Source: Margaritispora aquatica (Eukaryota; Ascomycota; Leotiomycetes; Helotiales; Discinellaceae). Taken from it: a stretch of DNA of 64,000 nucleotides. The DNA is taken from positions 1,203,831-1,267,830 of the forward strand of contig VJWN01000002.1 in assembly GCA_007644065.1 (NCBI GenBank), read 5' to 3'. The notes below the pieces were generated by a model that was given only the letters and a program-made list of their open reading frames with translations, did not search any database and was not told the DNA's origin. Below are positions 38,026-48,885 of this stretch, piece after piece (the stretch's first letter is position 1; the number at the start of each line of letters is the position of its first letter). Made by a program: the position numbers and the translations under genes.

Positions 38026-38534
38026 CTACACCTTTCCAGGCCTCGTCCTTTGTGGCAAGCTCCATGGCTTCTCCACGACGACCTCGCCCTCGCTGTACGC
38101 CCAGAAATACACCACCATGCCAATGACATAATAGATCGCCGAGTTGGTAGCCTGGTACAGCAGACTCGCTGCCAGCGCTGTGAGTGGCAGCACTACGAGC
38201 CTTGCCTCGATGCTGCGGTGCATCGCTGAGCCGGCGATGAATCCTAAGGGCCACTCCCATGCGAGCATCACGATGCCCATGAGTAGGTTGATGATTTGGA
38301 GCACGGGGAAGGGCTTGACGGCGCCATCGAGGTTCTTGGTGAGGAAATCCCAGAAGATCTTGGGCCAGAAAAATGCGGAGAGAGCGGCTGCGATTTGGTC
38401 TGTGAGAGGTGGTGTTAGTTGTGTTGTATGGGAGAGTGTGTGGGGTGGAGGGAAGAAAAGATGAAGTGAAACGTACAGATTCCCGCTGTCATGACTATCA
38501 GACGAGCCCAGTGGTTCTTGATGAGTTTTCCCAT
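38026..38534 (-). CDS. Small four-helix fungal membrane protein, uncharacterised
   Basis: A 143-residue integral membrane protein. Two exons (38534-38477, 38399-38026) with a 77-nt intron that splits Tyr20. It starts MGKLIKNHWARLIVMTAGIY. Helices are predicted near 9-33, 50-70, 80-100 and 103-125; a Pro-rich amphipathic segment FWPKIFWDFLTKNLDGAVKP lies between the first two. The tail KPWSLPQRTRPGKV is basic. I recognise it as a conserved small fungal membrane protein family without known function. A longer frame on the same strand reads through the intron, but it replaces the conserved start with low-complexity sequence, so the spliced form is preferred. Confidence 0.82.
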
Positions 38535-39242
38535 GTTGATCTAGAGAGAGATATCCCGTTGCTTTGCTTGTCGTTTTTCTTGATTTGCTTTCCAATGCTT
38601 TGTTCTCGTCCCAAATACACCAGATGTCCAGAAGAGAAGTCTCGATTAAATTTTCGTATAAATGTGATTTAAAAATTGGGTTCGAGAACGGAATGGTTGT
38701 ATTGTATGTCGTTATGTATGTTGGATAAAAAAGAGGGAATCCGAACCGGCGGACAGGAAGCGAATAGAGACGGTCGGGTGCGAAGAAGAAGATAGAGAAA
38801 AAGAAGGGTGATTGATGGAAAGCGTGAGTGAGTACGTGAAGTGAAGGTCGAAGGAAGAGAAAGAACTGCTAAAGGGAACCGAGTCAATCGATCTGAAAGA
38901 ATGCTATCGACGACGACGAGTGCACAGCGCTGCGAAGGGAAAGATCAGATCGGTGTCGTGCGTGGGGACCGTTGGACTGATATCTCGAGGCGTGACGGGG
39001 GTGGTGGGTGTGAGTGTGAGTGTGGGTCGGGTACGGGTAGGGGCTGTGGAATAAGGATGGATCTGAAGCAAGCCTAGGACTCCTGATCGACGCTTCCGGG
39101 CTGAGGCGAAATCGAAGAGGATTTGATTGTGGATTTCGATCTGAACTTGGCTCTGAATTTGGGGGGCAACAGTTTGGTTGCTGGGTTCTTCTTCTCGTTT
39201 GTGTTCTTGTTCTGGTGCTTCTCGGTGTCTTAGATTGGTTCT

Positions 39243-39275
39243 GGGATGGGGAACGGGATTGGGATTGGGATTGGG
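39243..39275 (+). repeat. (GGGATT)n G-quadruplex-type array
   Basis: Six G-runs of at least three bases are separated by loops of two or three bases, so this fits the canonical G-quadruplex pattern. It lies about 0.7 kb upstream of the membrane-protein gene at 38534, on the strand opposite to that gene's coding strand. Confidence 0.85.
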
Positions 39276-39824
39276 ATGATGATCGTTTGTGGGCGTAATA
39301 ATGATAATGGTATGTTTCTGCTGTGAGATCGGACCAGAGACAGAGACGGGGTATCTGATCTTCTATGACAGCTGACATCCGAGCGACCCTTCTCTCCCTT
39401 TACAATGTAAGAAGGAGGTAGGATTGTGGCAGTAAAAGTTTAGATGTTTTTGGGGGTGGAGGGCCGTAGAATGGTTGTTGCGTTGCTTTCCGTGCTCTCT
39501 CTCTTCTCTTGGTTTTCCTCTATACAAATCGCTGGTTTGAGATGTCGGTCTTGGTCTAGGTCTAGGTTTAGGTTGAGGGTGACCTTTCTGAATTGCTATT
39601 TTTCCTTCCTGAATTATGCCAGCACCATACAATACACTGACCACTGAGGATGGTATGGAATGGCCTGTTTGTTGAATACCGGTATGGAGGGAGTCCTGTC
39701 AAAACACTGCCCACGGACTCGTCTGATCCGAAGTCTTTCGATTGCTTTGCTTGCCTTGCCTTGCCTTGTTCACTGCGATGAAGCTTGGTGACCTGGTATG
39801 TTTGAGAAAGCAAGCGAGGGAAGC

Positions 39825-39847
39825 TTGGACTTGGACTTGGACTTGGG
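39825..39847. repeat. (TTGGAC)n short array
   Basis: Between three and four tandem copies of a six-base unit. Confidence 0.85.
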
Positions 39848-40477
39848 GGATATGACGGTGGATCTTCTTTTTTTTGGTGAGAGGATCGTCGAGTTGAGAC
39901 GTTTGGGAGTCTGGGAGGAGGAGCCTAGGAGGTCGAGGTGTTTGGGGGAAGTCAATGGGAGCCAGGGCGGGAGCGATTATAGGCGATTATGGGCGATGAC
40001 AGAGGATTATGGTCGTATCTTCATTTTCTTCAACAGTTGTCGTCGCAGGTTGTGCAGAATATGCAGAATGAGGGTTGGAGGGGGAGGACCCGAGTTTAAG
40101 GATGAGCATGGGAGGAGACACAAGACACGAGAGAGAGAGAGACAAGACAAGAGGCACAAAGAGAGACCAAACTAACTACCCTTGAAGACCTTGGAAGGCC
40201 CTTGAATGCAGAACGGAAGAAGTGATCCCTTCCCTCTCCCCCCAATACTGGGGTCCATTAAAGATTGAGGCTGGATGTATTGTACAGTAGCTGTCGCTTT
40301 GCCGTGACCGCTCGATGCATGCATGCACTTTAGCTAGCTTGAGCAACTTTCGTTGGCGTTTGGCACCATTCTGCCATACCTAGGTAAGTTTTTCTTGTGC
40401 CCACTGGCGTCGTTGCGTGCAGCGGCAGACCGAGAACAAGGACAAGGTAAGAAAAAGGTCCTGCATTAGGGTTAGAG

Positions 40478-40507
40478 GATCAAGAGATCAAGAGATCAAG
40501 AGATCAA
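40478..40507. repeat. (GATCAAGA)3+ array
   Basis: Three perfect eight-base units and a partial fourth. Confidence 0.9.
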
Positions 40508-40680
40508 TTAGATGATTAGATCAATGATGAGAGGAGGAGGTAAAGTGATCCTATGAGAGAGCTGTGTTAAGCTGTGTTGAGCTGTGTGTTGAGCTGGGTA
40601 TGGAAAGGATGTGGCGGTCACTTTTTTGAGTGGGTGGTTCAAAAGATGGTCCAGTACAGTAGATGTCTGGGGTGGGTGGA

Positions 40681-40720
40681 TGGTGGTGGTGGTGGTGGTG
40701 GTGGTGGTGGTGGTGGTGGT
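40681..40720. repeat. (TGG)13 trinucleotide array
   Basis: Forty bases of uninterrupted TGG units, G-rich on the plus strand. Confidence 0.95.
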
Positions 40721-40960
40721 CGGCGGTTGCAAGTTATTAAGCATTGGAGTGAAAAAGTGATATTGATTCCTGTCATTGGTTCACGGGCAACATACTTGGG
40801 TATACTGGGGCCATACTGGGCGGTTAGAGGTTTGACTTCGCTTGTCAGAACCTTGAAAAAATGGTTCCAGGGGGCAAGGACCAGGGGAGCTGGAAGGGGG
40901 ACGAGGGGGAGCTACAGAAGCTAAGGGCTAGCGGGGGAAGGGTTGACGGGATCCAGCAGG

Positions 40961-41000
40961 GGTGGATGGGTGGATGTGTGGATGGGTGGATGTGTGGATG
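40961..41000. repeat. GGATGGGTGGATGTGT tandem repeat
   Basis: Two and a half copies of a 16-base unit that is itself built of GGATG(G/T)GT halves. Confidence 0.85.
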
Positions 41001-41383
41001 AAATGCTTGGCTCAAGAGTGGAGACGGTGAGGGAGAGAAGAAGTGAAAGAAGAGTGGGGACGAGTGGGACGAAGAGGCACGAGAGGGAAGAAAATCAAAG
41101 AATCAATGGTTGTGGCTGGAAATCATCCAAATCAAATCAACAACAAATGATTAACAAAATGATTTCATTTCACTTGGAACTCGATCACCACCAAAGAACT
41201 CTCATTCACCCAAGAAAGAGATGAATAGTTAGTTCAGCTAAGCTAGTCATTAGTTTTCATCTCGTCTCGTATCATCATCACCATCATCAACCCTGTTTGC
41301 ATAAATCAGAAAAAGAGATGACATTTCTCATGGTGTGCCTACTTGCTATGCCTTGCTACCCGTCCTGTCCTGTACCGTATTAT

Positions 41384-41419
41384 ACTGGTACTGGTACTGG
41401 TACTGGTACTGGTACTGGT
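41384..41419. repeat. (ACTGGT)6 array
   Basis: Six perfect six-base units. Confidence 0.95.
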
Positions 41420-41706
41420 GTATGCCATCTGATCGGGGGCCAAGTACATATTCAGATTCAAATTCAAATTCGGGGCGCAAAAAGGACAAAGGGCAATGGA
41501 CAAGGGTGCCCATACATGGGGTTGAGACGAAATGCGATACGCGCGAAGGTTTGGAATCCCGTTTGATCTGACCTTCGTCCGACCGTAAGACCGCCACCAC
41601 CACCCTTTCAAAACGGACCATTGTATGAGGATGGGAGAAGATGAGATCAGATTGAGAAATGAGGATCAGATTATAATTCTTGACTTGCTTGTGATCATTC
41701 ATCAAT

Positions 41707-41739
41707 CATGGTCATTTCATGGTCATTTCATGGTCATTT
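41707..41739. repeat. CATGGTCATTT x3 minisatellite
   Basis: Three perfect 11-base units followed by CATC. Confidence 0.95.
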
Positions 41740-42538
41740 CATCATACAGTAGAGCACTGCCTGCCATCGTGCATCCATGCGGCTATCCGATGGGTCCATT
41801 GTTATGATATGGTATGGTAGACCTAGTATATGATACGGTCGGTTCTGTTTCGGTCTGATCATATCATATTATGAAATGACCAACAAATGGACCTGCTTCA
41901 TCTTGGAAGGTCGTCAACAGACAATGAATCATGGTCAATCAATGGACAAGTGTGAGTTTGTACAGTAAGATGAGATACTCGATGCAAGACATTCATTCGA
42001 TGACATGCGCGGCTCCTTTTCTCATGACCACCTTTTCATCATTCATCCGAGCTTCTAGGTCATCCTGCAAGTCTATTTTGATATTCGAGCCTCACAAGAA
42101 GAAGAAGAAGCAGAATCCGGAAGAAAAAAACTCAAATAGCGGCATGGATGAATGAATGGAAGGATCAAGCAAGATCACATACATGAGATGACATTCGTCA
42201 TGCGATGGGGATTGAGCAATGGCAGTTACAGAACAAAGAAACAATGACAACAACGACAACACAGAACATCAGACCGACAACGCATGATTCTTGGTCGTCC
42301 GAGGTGTGTGGATTTTCAACTTGACATTTGTCGCATCATGGCGGCGGACCACTTACTTGCATTACAAAGTCTAGCATCTTGACTCTTGACTCTTACATCT
42401 TGCATCTTGCATCTTGACTATTAAGTCTCGATTGTGACTGCCAATTCTGGACTTCTTAACTCTTGACCGCCTCCCAATTAAAACCAGCCATCTTATCTTT
42501 TCTTCTCTTCAGCGGAGAATATTCGTCATGGCGTATTG

Positions 42539-42564
42539 GTATGTATGTATGTATGTATGTATGT
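42539..42564. repeat. (GTAT)n tetranucleotide array
   Basis: Six and a half perfect units. Confidence 0.95.
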
Positions 42565-42818
42565 CCCTCCACAATAAGACATTGAATCATTAAACGAGAA
42601 ACCTAACGATGTCCTCCCTCCCCAGGCTACCTAGTCTAGTCTTGAGAGTCCACAAGAGAGGGGAGAAAATTGCAAAACCCCACTCGTGATGTGTGATGGT
42701 GATGGGGACAATGACAATGATGTGGAGCGTGATAGTGATTGATACAGTTTACAGTAACTACCTCCGAAAGGAATGATGTGATGTGATATTGATCACGATC
42801 ACCGATAGCGAGCAAAGT

Positions 42819-42846
42819 ACAAGACAAGACAAGACAAGACAAGACA
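42819..42846. repeat. (ACAAG)5 array
   Basis: Five perfect pentanucleotide units and a partial sixth. Confidence 0.95.
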
Positions 42847-43076
42847 GCCGGATAGGATAGGATGATGCGAACGGGATATCCACATTATTATATGACAATA
42901 TGCAGATACCATCATGGTTCTTCCCACCAAAATCACGTCAATCACATCACATCACCACAATCAATTAAAGATCAATTAAAGATCAATGAAAGATCCACAT
43001 CACCCGAAAGCTCAAGCTCGAGCTCGAGCCTTCCCTCGTGGATCCAAGAAAGATGTATATAAAAAGAATGGTGACT

Positions 43077-43159
43077 ATTGTGACTATTGTGAACTACTGT
43101 ATGTGACTGTGACTGTGACTGTGACTGCTACGACTGTGATTGCGATTGTGATTGTGATG
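43077..43159. repeat. Interrupted GTGACT/GATTGT repeat tract
   Basis: Two GTGACTATT units lead into four GTGACT units and then GATTGC/GATTGTGATTGTGAT units. This looks like one array that has drifted into variant units. Confidence 0.85.
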
Positions 43160-43401
43160 GTGGATGAAGTGCGTGCATAAAAGCATAAAAGTGCAATCCT
43201 CAAGCATATTCAAGTGCCATGCCTATTTTTGGTTCATCCTCTCGTCCAGCACTCTCTTCAGCGGTTCGACATCCCCTCTCATTGGTGCATACCCCAAATA
43301 TGGAGACTTGGATTCCACACGTGCAGCCATCCCCCGCCCCGCCAATGCAAGTAAAGCGCCACTGCCGGAGCACGAGGATGCGTCTTTTACCTTTTCACGA
43401 T

Positions 43402-43455
43402 CTGGACCTGGACCTGGACCTTGGACCTTGGACCTTGAATCTTGAATCTTGAACC
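43402..43455. repeat. Graded TGGACC-TTGGACC-TTGAATC array
   Basis: The unit changes stepwise from TGGACC (six bases) to TTGGACC and then TTGAATC (seven bases). It looks like a repeat that grew and diverged directionally. Confidence 0.85.
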
Positions 43456-43556
43456 TTTGACTCGACAAAATAGATTAAAATCTTTTTTCGTGTAACCGCC
43501 CACCCCAACCCAACCCCACCAGAACCTTTTATTCGCCTCATCTTCATCGTCTTCAC

Positions 43557-43559
43557 CGA

Positions 43560-43595
<36 letters not shown>
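43557..43595. repeat. (ACGACC)5+ array
   Basis: Five perfect ACGACC units flanked by partial ones. Confidence 0.95.
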
Positions 43596-44033
43596 ATGAT
43601 ACGGATTCGTCACTCGTTGACTGACCAAAGCCATTGGATTTGGCGTGGATGTGTGGCTGTGGATGGATGGGTCTCAGTGTCAGTGTCAGTCTCGGCCTTT
43701 TCTTTAGGTCATCCATCTCTTCCATTTCTTCAACGGACGGTTGACTCGGAAGAGACCAAGAGACATGTCTGGGACGAGAAAGAATGACAAATGTCAAATA
43801 ACACATAACCCACCTCGTTCATTTTTCTTGTCTCGTCCATTCGGCAGCCTCACCGACAGTCTGACATGGGAGGCTTCTCTTTTGTATGGGCCTCTCATCT
43901 CATCCACATGGTGGTGGAAATCCTCCGAGTGCAGCACACTCACTGCACTGGATATCACCAACAAAAAGTCTCCGTTGAAGAGGTATCGGTAGTCGGGACT
44001 TTTCGTACCCTGGAGTGCGAGGTACCTGTTCTG

Positions 44034-44080
44034 TCCTATCCCATCCTATCCTATCCTATCCTATCCTGTCCTGTCCTGTC
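44034..44080. repeat. (CCTAT)n to (CCTGT)n pentanucleotide array
   Basis: Pentanucleotide units with a switch from CCTAT to CCTGT within one array. Confidence 0.9.
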
Positions 44081-45478
44081 AAATGGACATAGATAATAAA
44101 TCCCCAAGACACATGACTTCCCAATATCGAGCACACCCTCTTGCCAGCGGTTCGGGAGAGAGCAGATACCGAGGACTATCATCCATGGAAATGGAAATGG
44201 AAATCCAAGTGGAGACTTCCCAGTCTGCTTTGGGTATACCGAAGTCGGCAACTGATCGCATCTGATTTTCATTCAGGCAAATACTTCGTACGCTCTCAGG
44301 ATAGTACAGGAGCAGCGAGGCGAAGTGAGCGAGCCCAGCGCTTGGGAAAGCGAGAAGCGCTGAAGAAATGTCTCGCGGCGACTTTTGCACGTTTGATGTA
44401 CAGTATGCTGCAGCATGACTTTAGGCTTCTGGAAGGCGGTTCCTGGACCCAGTGGTCGCGCATCGGGTTTGAGATCTTCAAGCGTGTGCGAACAACACGT
44501 GCAGGCATGTGCTGAAGATCTGATCATAAGCACATAGGCGATGTTGGAAATGCAGGTACCTATGTATCTTGCCTTTTCCTGGACTGCGTGCTTGTATGCT
44601 TGAGATCAGAGACATTGAGTGCTGTACATGCATGTGGACGAACTCGTCTCCAAAGTTGCGAGGAAGTCCAGTACAGGCAGCTCGATCCACTTGCTGCAGT
44701 TGGTAAGCGCTGAGATAGGTTGGGTGTCTGCGAGTACACGACAGTTCTCGAAAGAAGATTTTACCTTGACTCGAGAACGCATCCATCTCGTTAAATGCTT
44801 TGATTGTTCAGTCCACCTGAAAATGGTACTCAAGTGAGTATTGCTCTTGTTATTTCCTATCCAGATACAATTGGATATTCAATTTGACAAGCAACGCCGC
44901 TAGATCGTGATATCTTGCAGATTAACCGAGTGCACACATCCACCTCACTTCACCGTCATATATCCTCACAGAATTGTAGGTCACGTCTCACATATCATTA
45001 CCAAATCCCAATCGTCGTCGAGTAGACTGCAAAACCAAGCAGTCTTGTTCCTACAAACATGCTATCTATGTTCTAATGACCAATCTCGCTGTAGGCGTAA
45101 TCAAAGCCGAAGTCGTTCAATAGGCAAGATCTTACCAAGTCTACAGCACGCTCGAGAGACTTCACTTCTACCCATCTACGCTTAGCGAGACAGACACACC
45201 ATGCGAGTACTTCTCCAAATGATAAATCGATAGATGGACTTCTTTCTAGTGAGATCTTTGGGCACATGCAATAAAGTCGATTGGTATCCATGTTCTATAG
45301 CTCAACGGCATGGTTTGATTTGATGGAATTTTGTGGCTAATAATATCATCATACTTGGAGATGAGAAATACCTCAGCTCTAGAGATACCGAACACATTCA
45401 TCATTGCCCTCCCTTCCATCTTCATCTTCATCTTCAACCCCCTTCATCCGTTCACCCCTTCATCCCCCCTTCATCCCT

Positions 45479-48400
45479 TCAACCCCCCTTCACCCCTCGC
45501 CTAACACTTGCACCAACCCTCCCACCAACACTTCCACCTCCACTTCCACTTCCACACGCACGCGCAAACTCCATCCCCCTCTCCCTCCTCCCCCCAAAAA
45601 GCCCCACGGGCCTCCCAACATCCCCATCGCAAACCCAGTAGAACTCCTCCCAGATCCTCCACATCCCCATCCTCTCGCGCCCGTCCGTCCACCGCCCCGC
45701 TCGCTTCTCCTGCGCCCTGCGGCGCGCGCGTCGTGCTTTTGTCGTCGTCTTTGGCTTTGGGTGGGGAGTAGATGTGAGGTGGGTGGTGGTGGTGGTGGTG
45801 GAGGTGGAAGTGCAGTGAGGGTAGAAGAACGAGGACGTGATGTGAGTGCGGAAAAAGGAGGACGTGATGTGTTTCTTTCGCGGGGGAGGGTGAGGGTGAG
45901 GGTAAGGGTAGTGTACTGAGCTGGCGTAGTCAGCGCTGTGGCTGTCGCTGTCGTGGGCTGGGAAGGGGAGTGTGATGATGTTGTTGTTCATGATGGTTGA
46001 TTGAAAAGCGAGAGGGGCCGTGGAGTTCGAGGCCTTGATTTCCGAAACTGAGGAGGAGGACGATGAGGACGATGAGGAGTGCTGGGCTTGACTCTCCTCG
46101 TCGTTTTCAGTCTCGGCTTCATCTTTATCTTTATCCTCTTTATCCTGCACATCCACATACTCAGAAACCAGCCAAACCCTCCTCTTCCTCTTCCTCCTCT
46201 CCTTCCCCTCTCCCTCCACCACTCCCCTCCCCTCCTTTTCCCAAACCCCAACCCGCTCCCTAATCCCCGCCACCAAATCCAACACCTCATCCCAAAACAC
46301 CTCGCTAGCTCCCAGATGCGTCACGAACAACTCTCGTCGTCCATGATACTGATTTTGAGATTGATTCTGATTTTGAGATTGATACTGATTTTGATGTTCA
46401 TGGTTGTAATAGCGGCCGCAGCGGTGGCGGCGATACCAGGATCCCGGCTCACGAGTCCATTGTCTACTTCTGCCTCCTCTCCTTGGTGCAGGTGTATCGT
46501 CCCTTCCAGGTGTATCGTGCTCTGCTTCCTCGTCGCCGATGAAGAATTTCATGTCCTTGCGCTGGTCCTTATCCTTGTTCCCGTTCCCCATGGCATGAAA
46601 TCCAGATCCAGATCCAGATCCAGAAGCAAACTTCCACGCCCTACCCTGCCTCGCAAAAGAGAAACCAGCCAGGTCCTGCAAGAGACGCATTTTCATCTCT
46701 CCTCCTCCTCCTCCTCCTCCTCCTCCTCCTCCTTGACGGAGCGAGAGGGGCAAATCCTTCTGCTCCTCCGCGGTGTGGAAGTGGAAGTGGAGCCGGATCG
46801 TGACGCGTGCACGGGTCCACCCCGCATTGAGGACGTCGCTGGTGTGGCGGGGGAAGGGGTTTTCTGTGCGGGGGGGGGGAAGGAGGGTGTTAGTCTGGTA
46901 TTTTTTCCCCCTGGTATTTTTGGTTTTGATTTTGGGGGGGGGCTGTTAAAGCGAAAGTGAAAAGGCTGAATACTGCATGCTTAGCACAAGATAGATACTG
47001 AAGTAGTGATAGGTAAGGGTATCTGTGGTGAGAAAGAGAAGAGAAGAGGAGAGAAGAGAAGAGAAGAGAAGAGAAGAGAAGAGAGAGAGACAATGAGGAA
47101 AGGGGAATACATACGAGCTTCTCGCTTAATGCAATTCGCCATGAAGTTGTGGTCGTTATGCCACCGGAGGAGGAGGGAGGCGATTTCAGCGTTGGTGAGT
47201 TCTTTGTGTTGCTTTGATGGCGTTGGGGTATTGGGGTGGCGGATGAGTTGGACATTCTTCTTCTGCTGGACTTGGGCGTGTTGTTGGTGCTGGTGCTGGT
47301 AGTGTGGATGTTTAGTTTGCTGGTGTTGTTGATGTGAGTGTGGAGACTGAAACTGGCGTTGGTGTTGATGCTGCTGGTATTTTGGATATTGGCGCTGCGG
47401 CGAGGGAGTCAGAGGTAAGTAGATCAGTCGGCCTGGATGCGGTTGGTGGTTTTGTTGTTGAAATAGGTGTGTAGGGACGTTTGGATGGTGGCTGCGGTTA
47501 GGAGACTGCCATGGTTGGTATAGGCTGAGGTGATGATGTGTTTGATGGTATTGTTGAATTTGGATGAGATGAGGATTTCGATGTCCTTGATTTCCTTGAC
47601 TTTTGAACGGAGATGGTGGCGGCGTATACACATCCAAATATCTGGATTGCCCAGATTGCCCAACATGACCGAACTGGTGAGGTTGGTGAGACTGCATGAT
47701 CTGATCGAACTGATCAAACCGAGCATGGTGGTTGTTAAATCGAGCTAACTCTTGAGATTGACTTGTCATTGGAGTTCGCATAGATTGATATTGTGGGGTA
47801 GATTGATACGGTTGCATATACTGCTGCTCCTGCTCCTGCTTCTGCTGGTGATGGTGATGCTGTGGAATCTCGTAAAGACATCGCTGATACCGAGTTATGG
47901 GATAGTATTGCTGCCTATACTGCTGCTGTTCCTGCAATAGCGGAGCAATAGCAATATCAAGATAATCTGCTCGCCCGTCTCTCAGCAAGCATTCTTGAGA
48001 TTCGTCACCTTGATGCCCCCTTGGAGTAGGTGTCATGGAATAGTGAGATTCTCCTATCTTACACGCATATCCCCTTCCTATCCCCAGTGGACTTGGTGTC
48101 GACCTCGACCCTGGCGTTGCTGGTGGTGGCGTATGGGGAGGCGGAAGAGGTAAGCGAGGAGCTCTAAAGCGCTGGTAGCCACCTCCTACTCCATATGAAT
48201 TATCAAAGGACTGTTCTGCCCTCGAAGCTTGAGCTTGAGCTTGCACACGAGCAGAGCCAAACCCAGGCGGTTCGAAGGTTTTAGCGAGAGCATTGAATCT
48301 AAACAATGAAGTTGGGGATTTCACGTCCTTCTCCTTGTTTGCTACCACCGAAGACGAGCATGACGACATAGACATAGGCATAAGGATAGGCATAGGCGAA

Positions 48401-48885
48401 GGCGGGCCATAAATCCTACCTCCTCTCCTCGCGCTCTTGTCCTCTCCTGTCTTTAGTCTCAGCTTTTCAAGCTTGGTGCTGAAATCCTCAACACCAACGC
48501 CAACACTGGAGGTGAACACATCCACGTCCTGAACTTCACCCTCACCCGCACCCTCACCCGCACCCTCACCTCTCGCTAAGGCCAGATCACCCTCTCTAGT
48601 CTTAGTCTTAGTCTTCGGCGACGTAGTTGGCGAGATCAAGGACCTAGATCGCGAGCGCTGGAAGCTGGTTCTGACGATGTGGTCCTGGTACGTTAGCGGT
48701 ATTAGCGGTGGAGTGACGGGTGTAGATGTGGTCGAGCTTTGGGTGCTGCTAGTGAGGTCCCAGTTTGGACTGAGGGAGAAGCTGATTGGTGCGAAGGGGA
48801 AGCCGTGGTGGTGTGTTGGTTGAGTGAACTCCGTGTTGGGGATGAGGAGAGAATGGAAGATGGGTGGGGAGATGGGGGCGGCCAT
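45479..48885 (-). CDS. Large low-complexity Gln/His/Pro-rich protein, function unknown
   Basis: A 1051-residue protein of two exons (48885-47115, 46863-45479) joined across a 251-nt intron at Gln591. The first half starts MAAPISPPIFHSLLIPNTEF and becomes very rich in Gln, His, Pro and Tyr (residues about 310-560). The most ordered part spans the intron: LTNAEIASLLLRWHNDHNFM, then NPFPRHTSDVLNAGWTRARV and RLHFHFHTAEEQ. A second ordered block is RRELFVTHLGASEVFWDEVL followed by VAGIRERVGVWEKEG. Between and after are poly-Gly (11), Gly-Ser repeats, Gln-Asn repeats, poly-Ser (10) and poly-Thr runs encoded by near-perfect codon repeats. The C-terminus is basic. I do not recognise a domain. It may be a nuclear or RNA-associated disordered scaffold, as inference only. 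The two ordered blocks are the sensible search queries. Confidence 0.7.
46864..47114 (-). other. 251-nt intron with TTCTC array and C-runs at the 3' splice site
   Basis: Donor GTATGT and acceptor GCACAG are read on the minus strand. On the sense strand it carries about 50 bases of (CTCTT)n-type repeats (47037-47092) and two runs of nine or more C, one directly before the acceptor. Confidence 0.75.

Larger units (their letters stand above)
38535..45478. other. 7 kb gene desert dense in micro- and minisatellites
   Basis: No gene is supported. The stretch contains at least a dozen short arrays with different unit sequences, listed separately. Frames such as those near 39378-38884 (Ser/Arg/Gln) and 41339-41705 are products of the repeats. 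It forms the upstream region of the membrane-protein gene and the downstream flank of the low-complexity gene. Confidence 0.6.

Noticed and set aside
38884..39378. 164-codon minus-strand Ser/Gln/Arg/Thr-rich frame
   Set aside because: It translates simple repeats such as GGGATT and GAGTGTGAGTGTG and has no ordered segment.
41339..41705. Overlapping frames on both strands with Tyr-Trp, Ser-Thr or Tyr-Gln repeats
   Set aside because: They are translations of the (ACTGGT)6 array and its flanks; frames open on several strands at once point to the repeat, not to a gene.
46079..46960. 293-codon plus-strand frame rich in Leu and Ser
   Set aside because: It is the antisense shadow of the low-complexity gene; its composition mirrors the codon repeats of the minus strand and it has no start context or motif.
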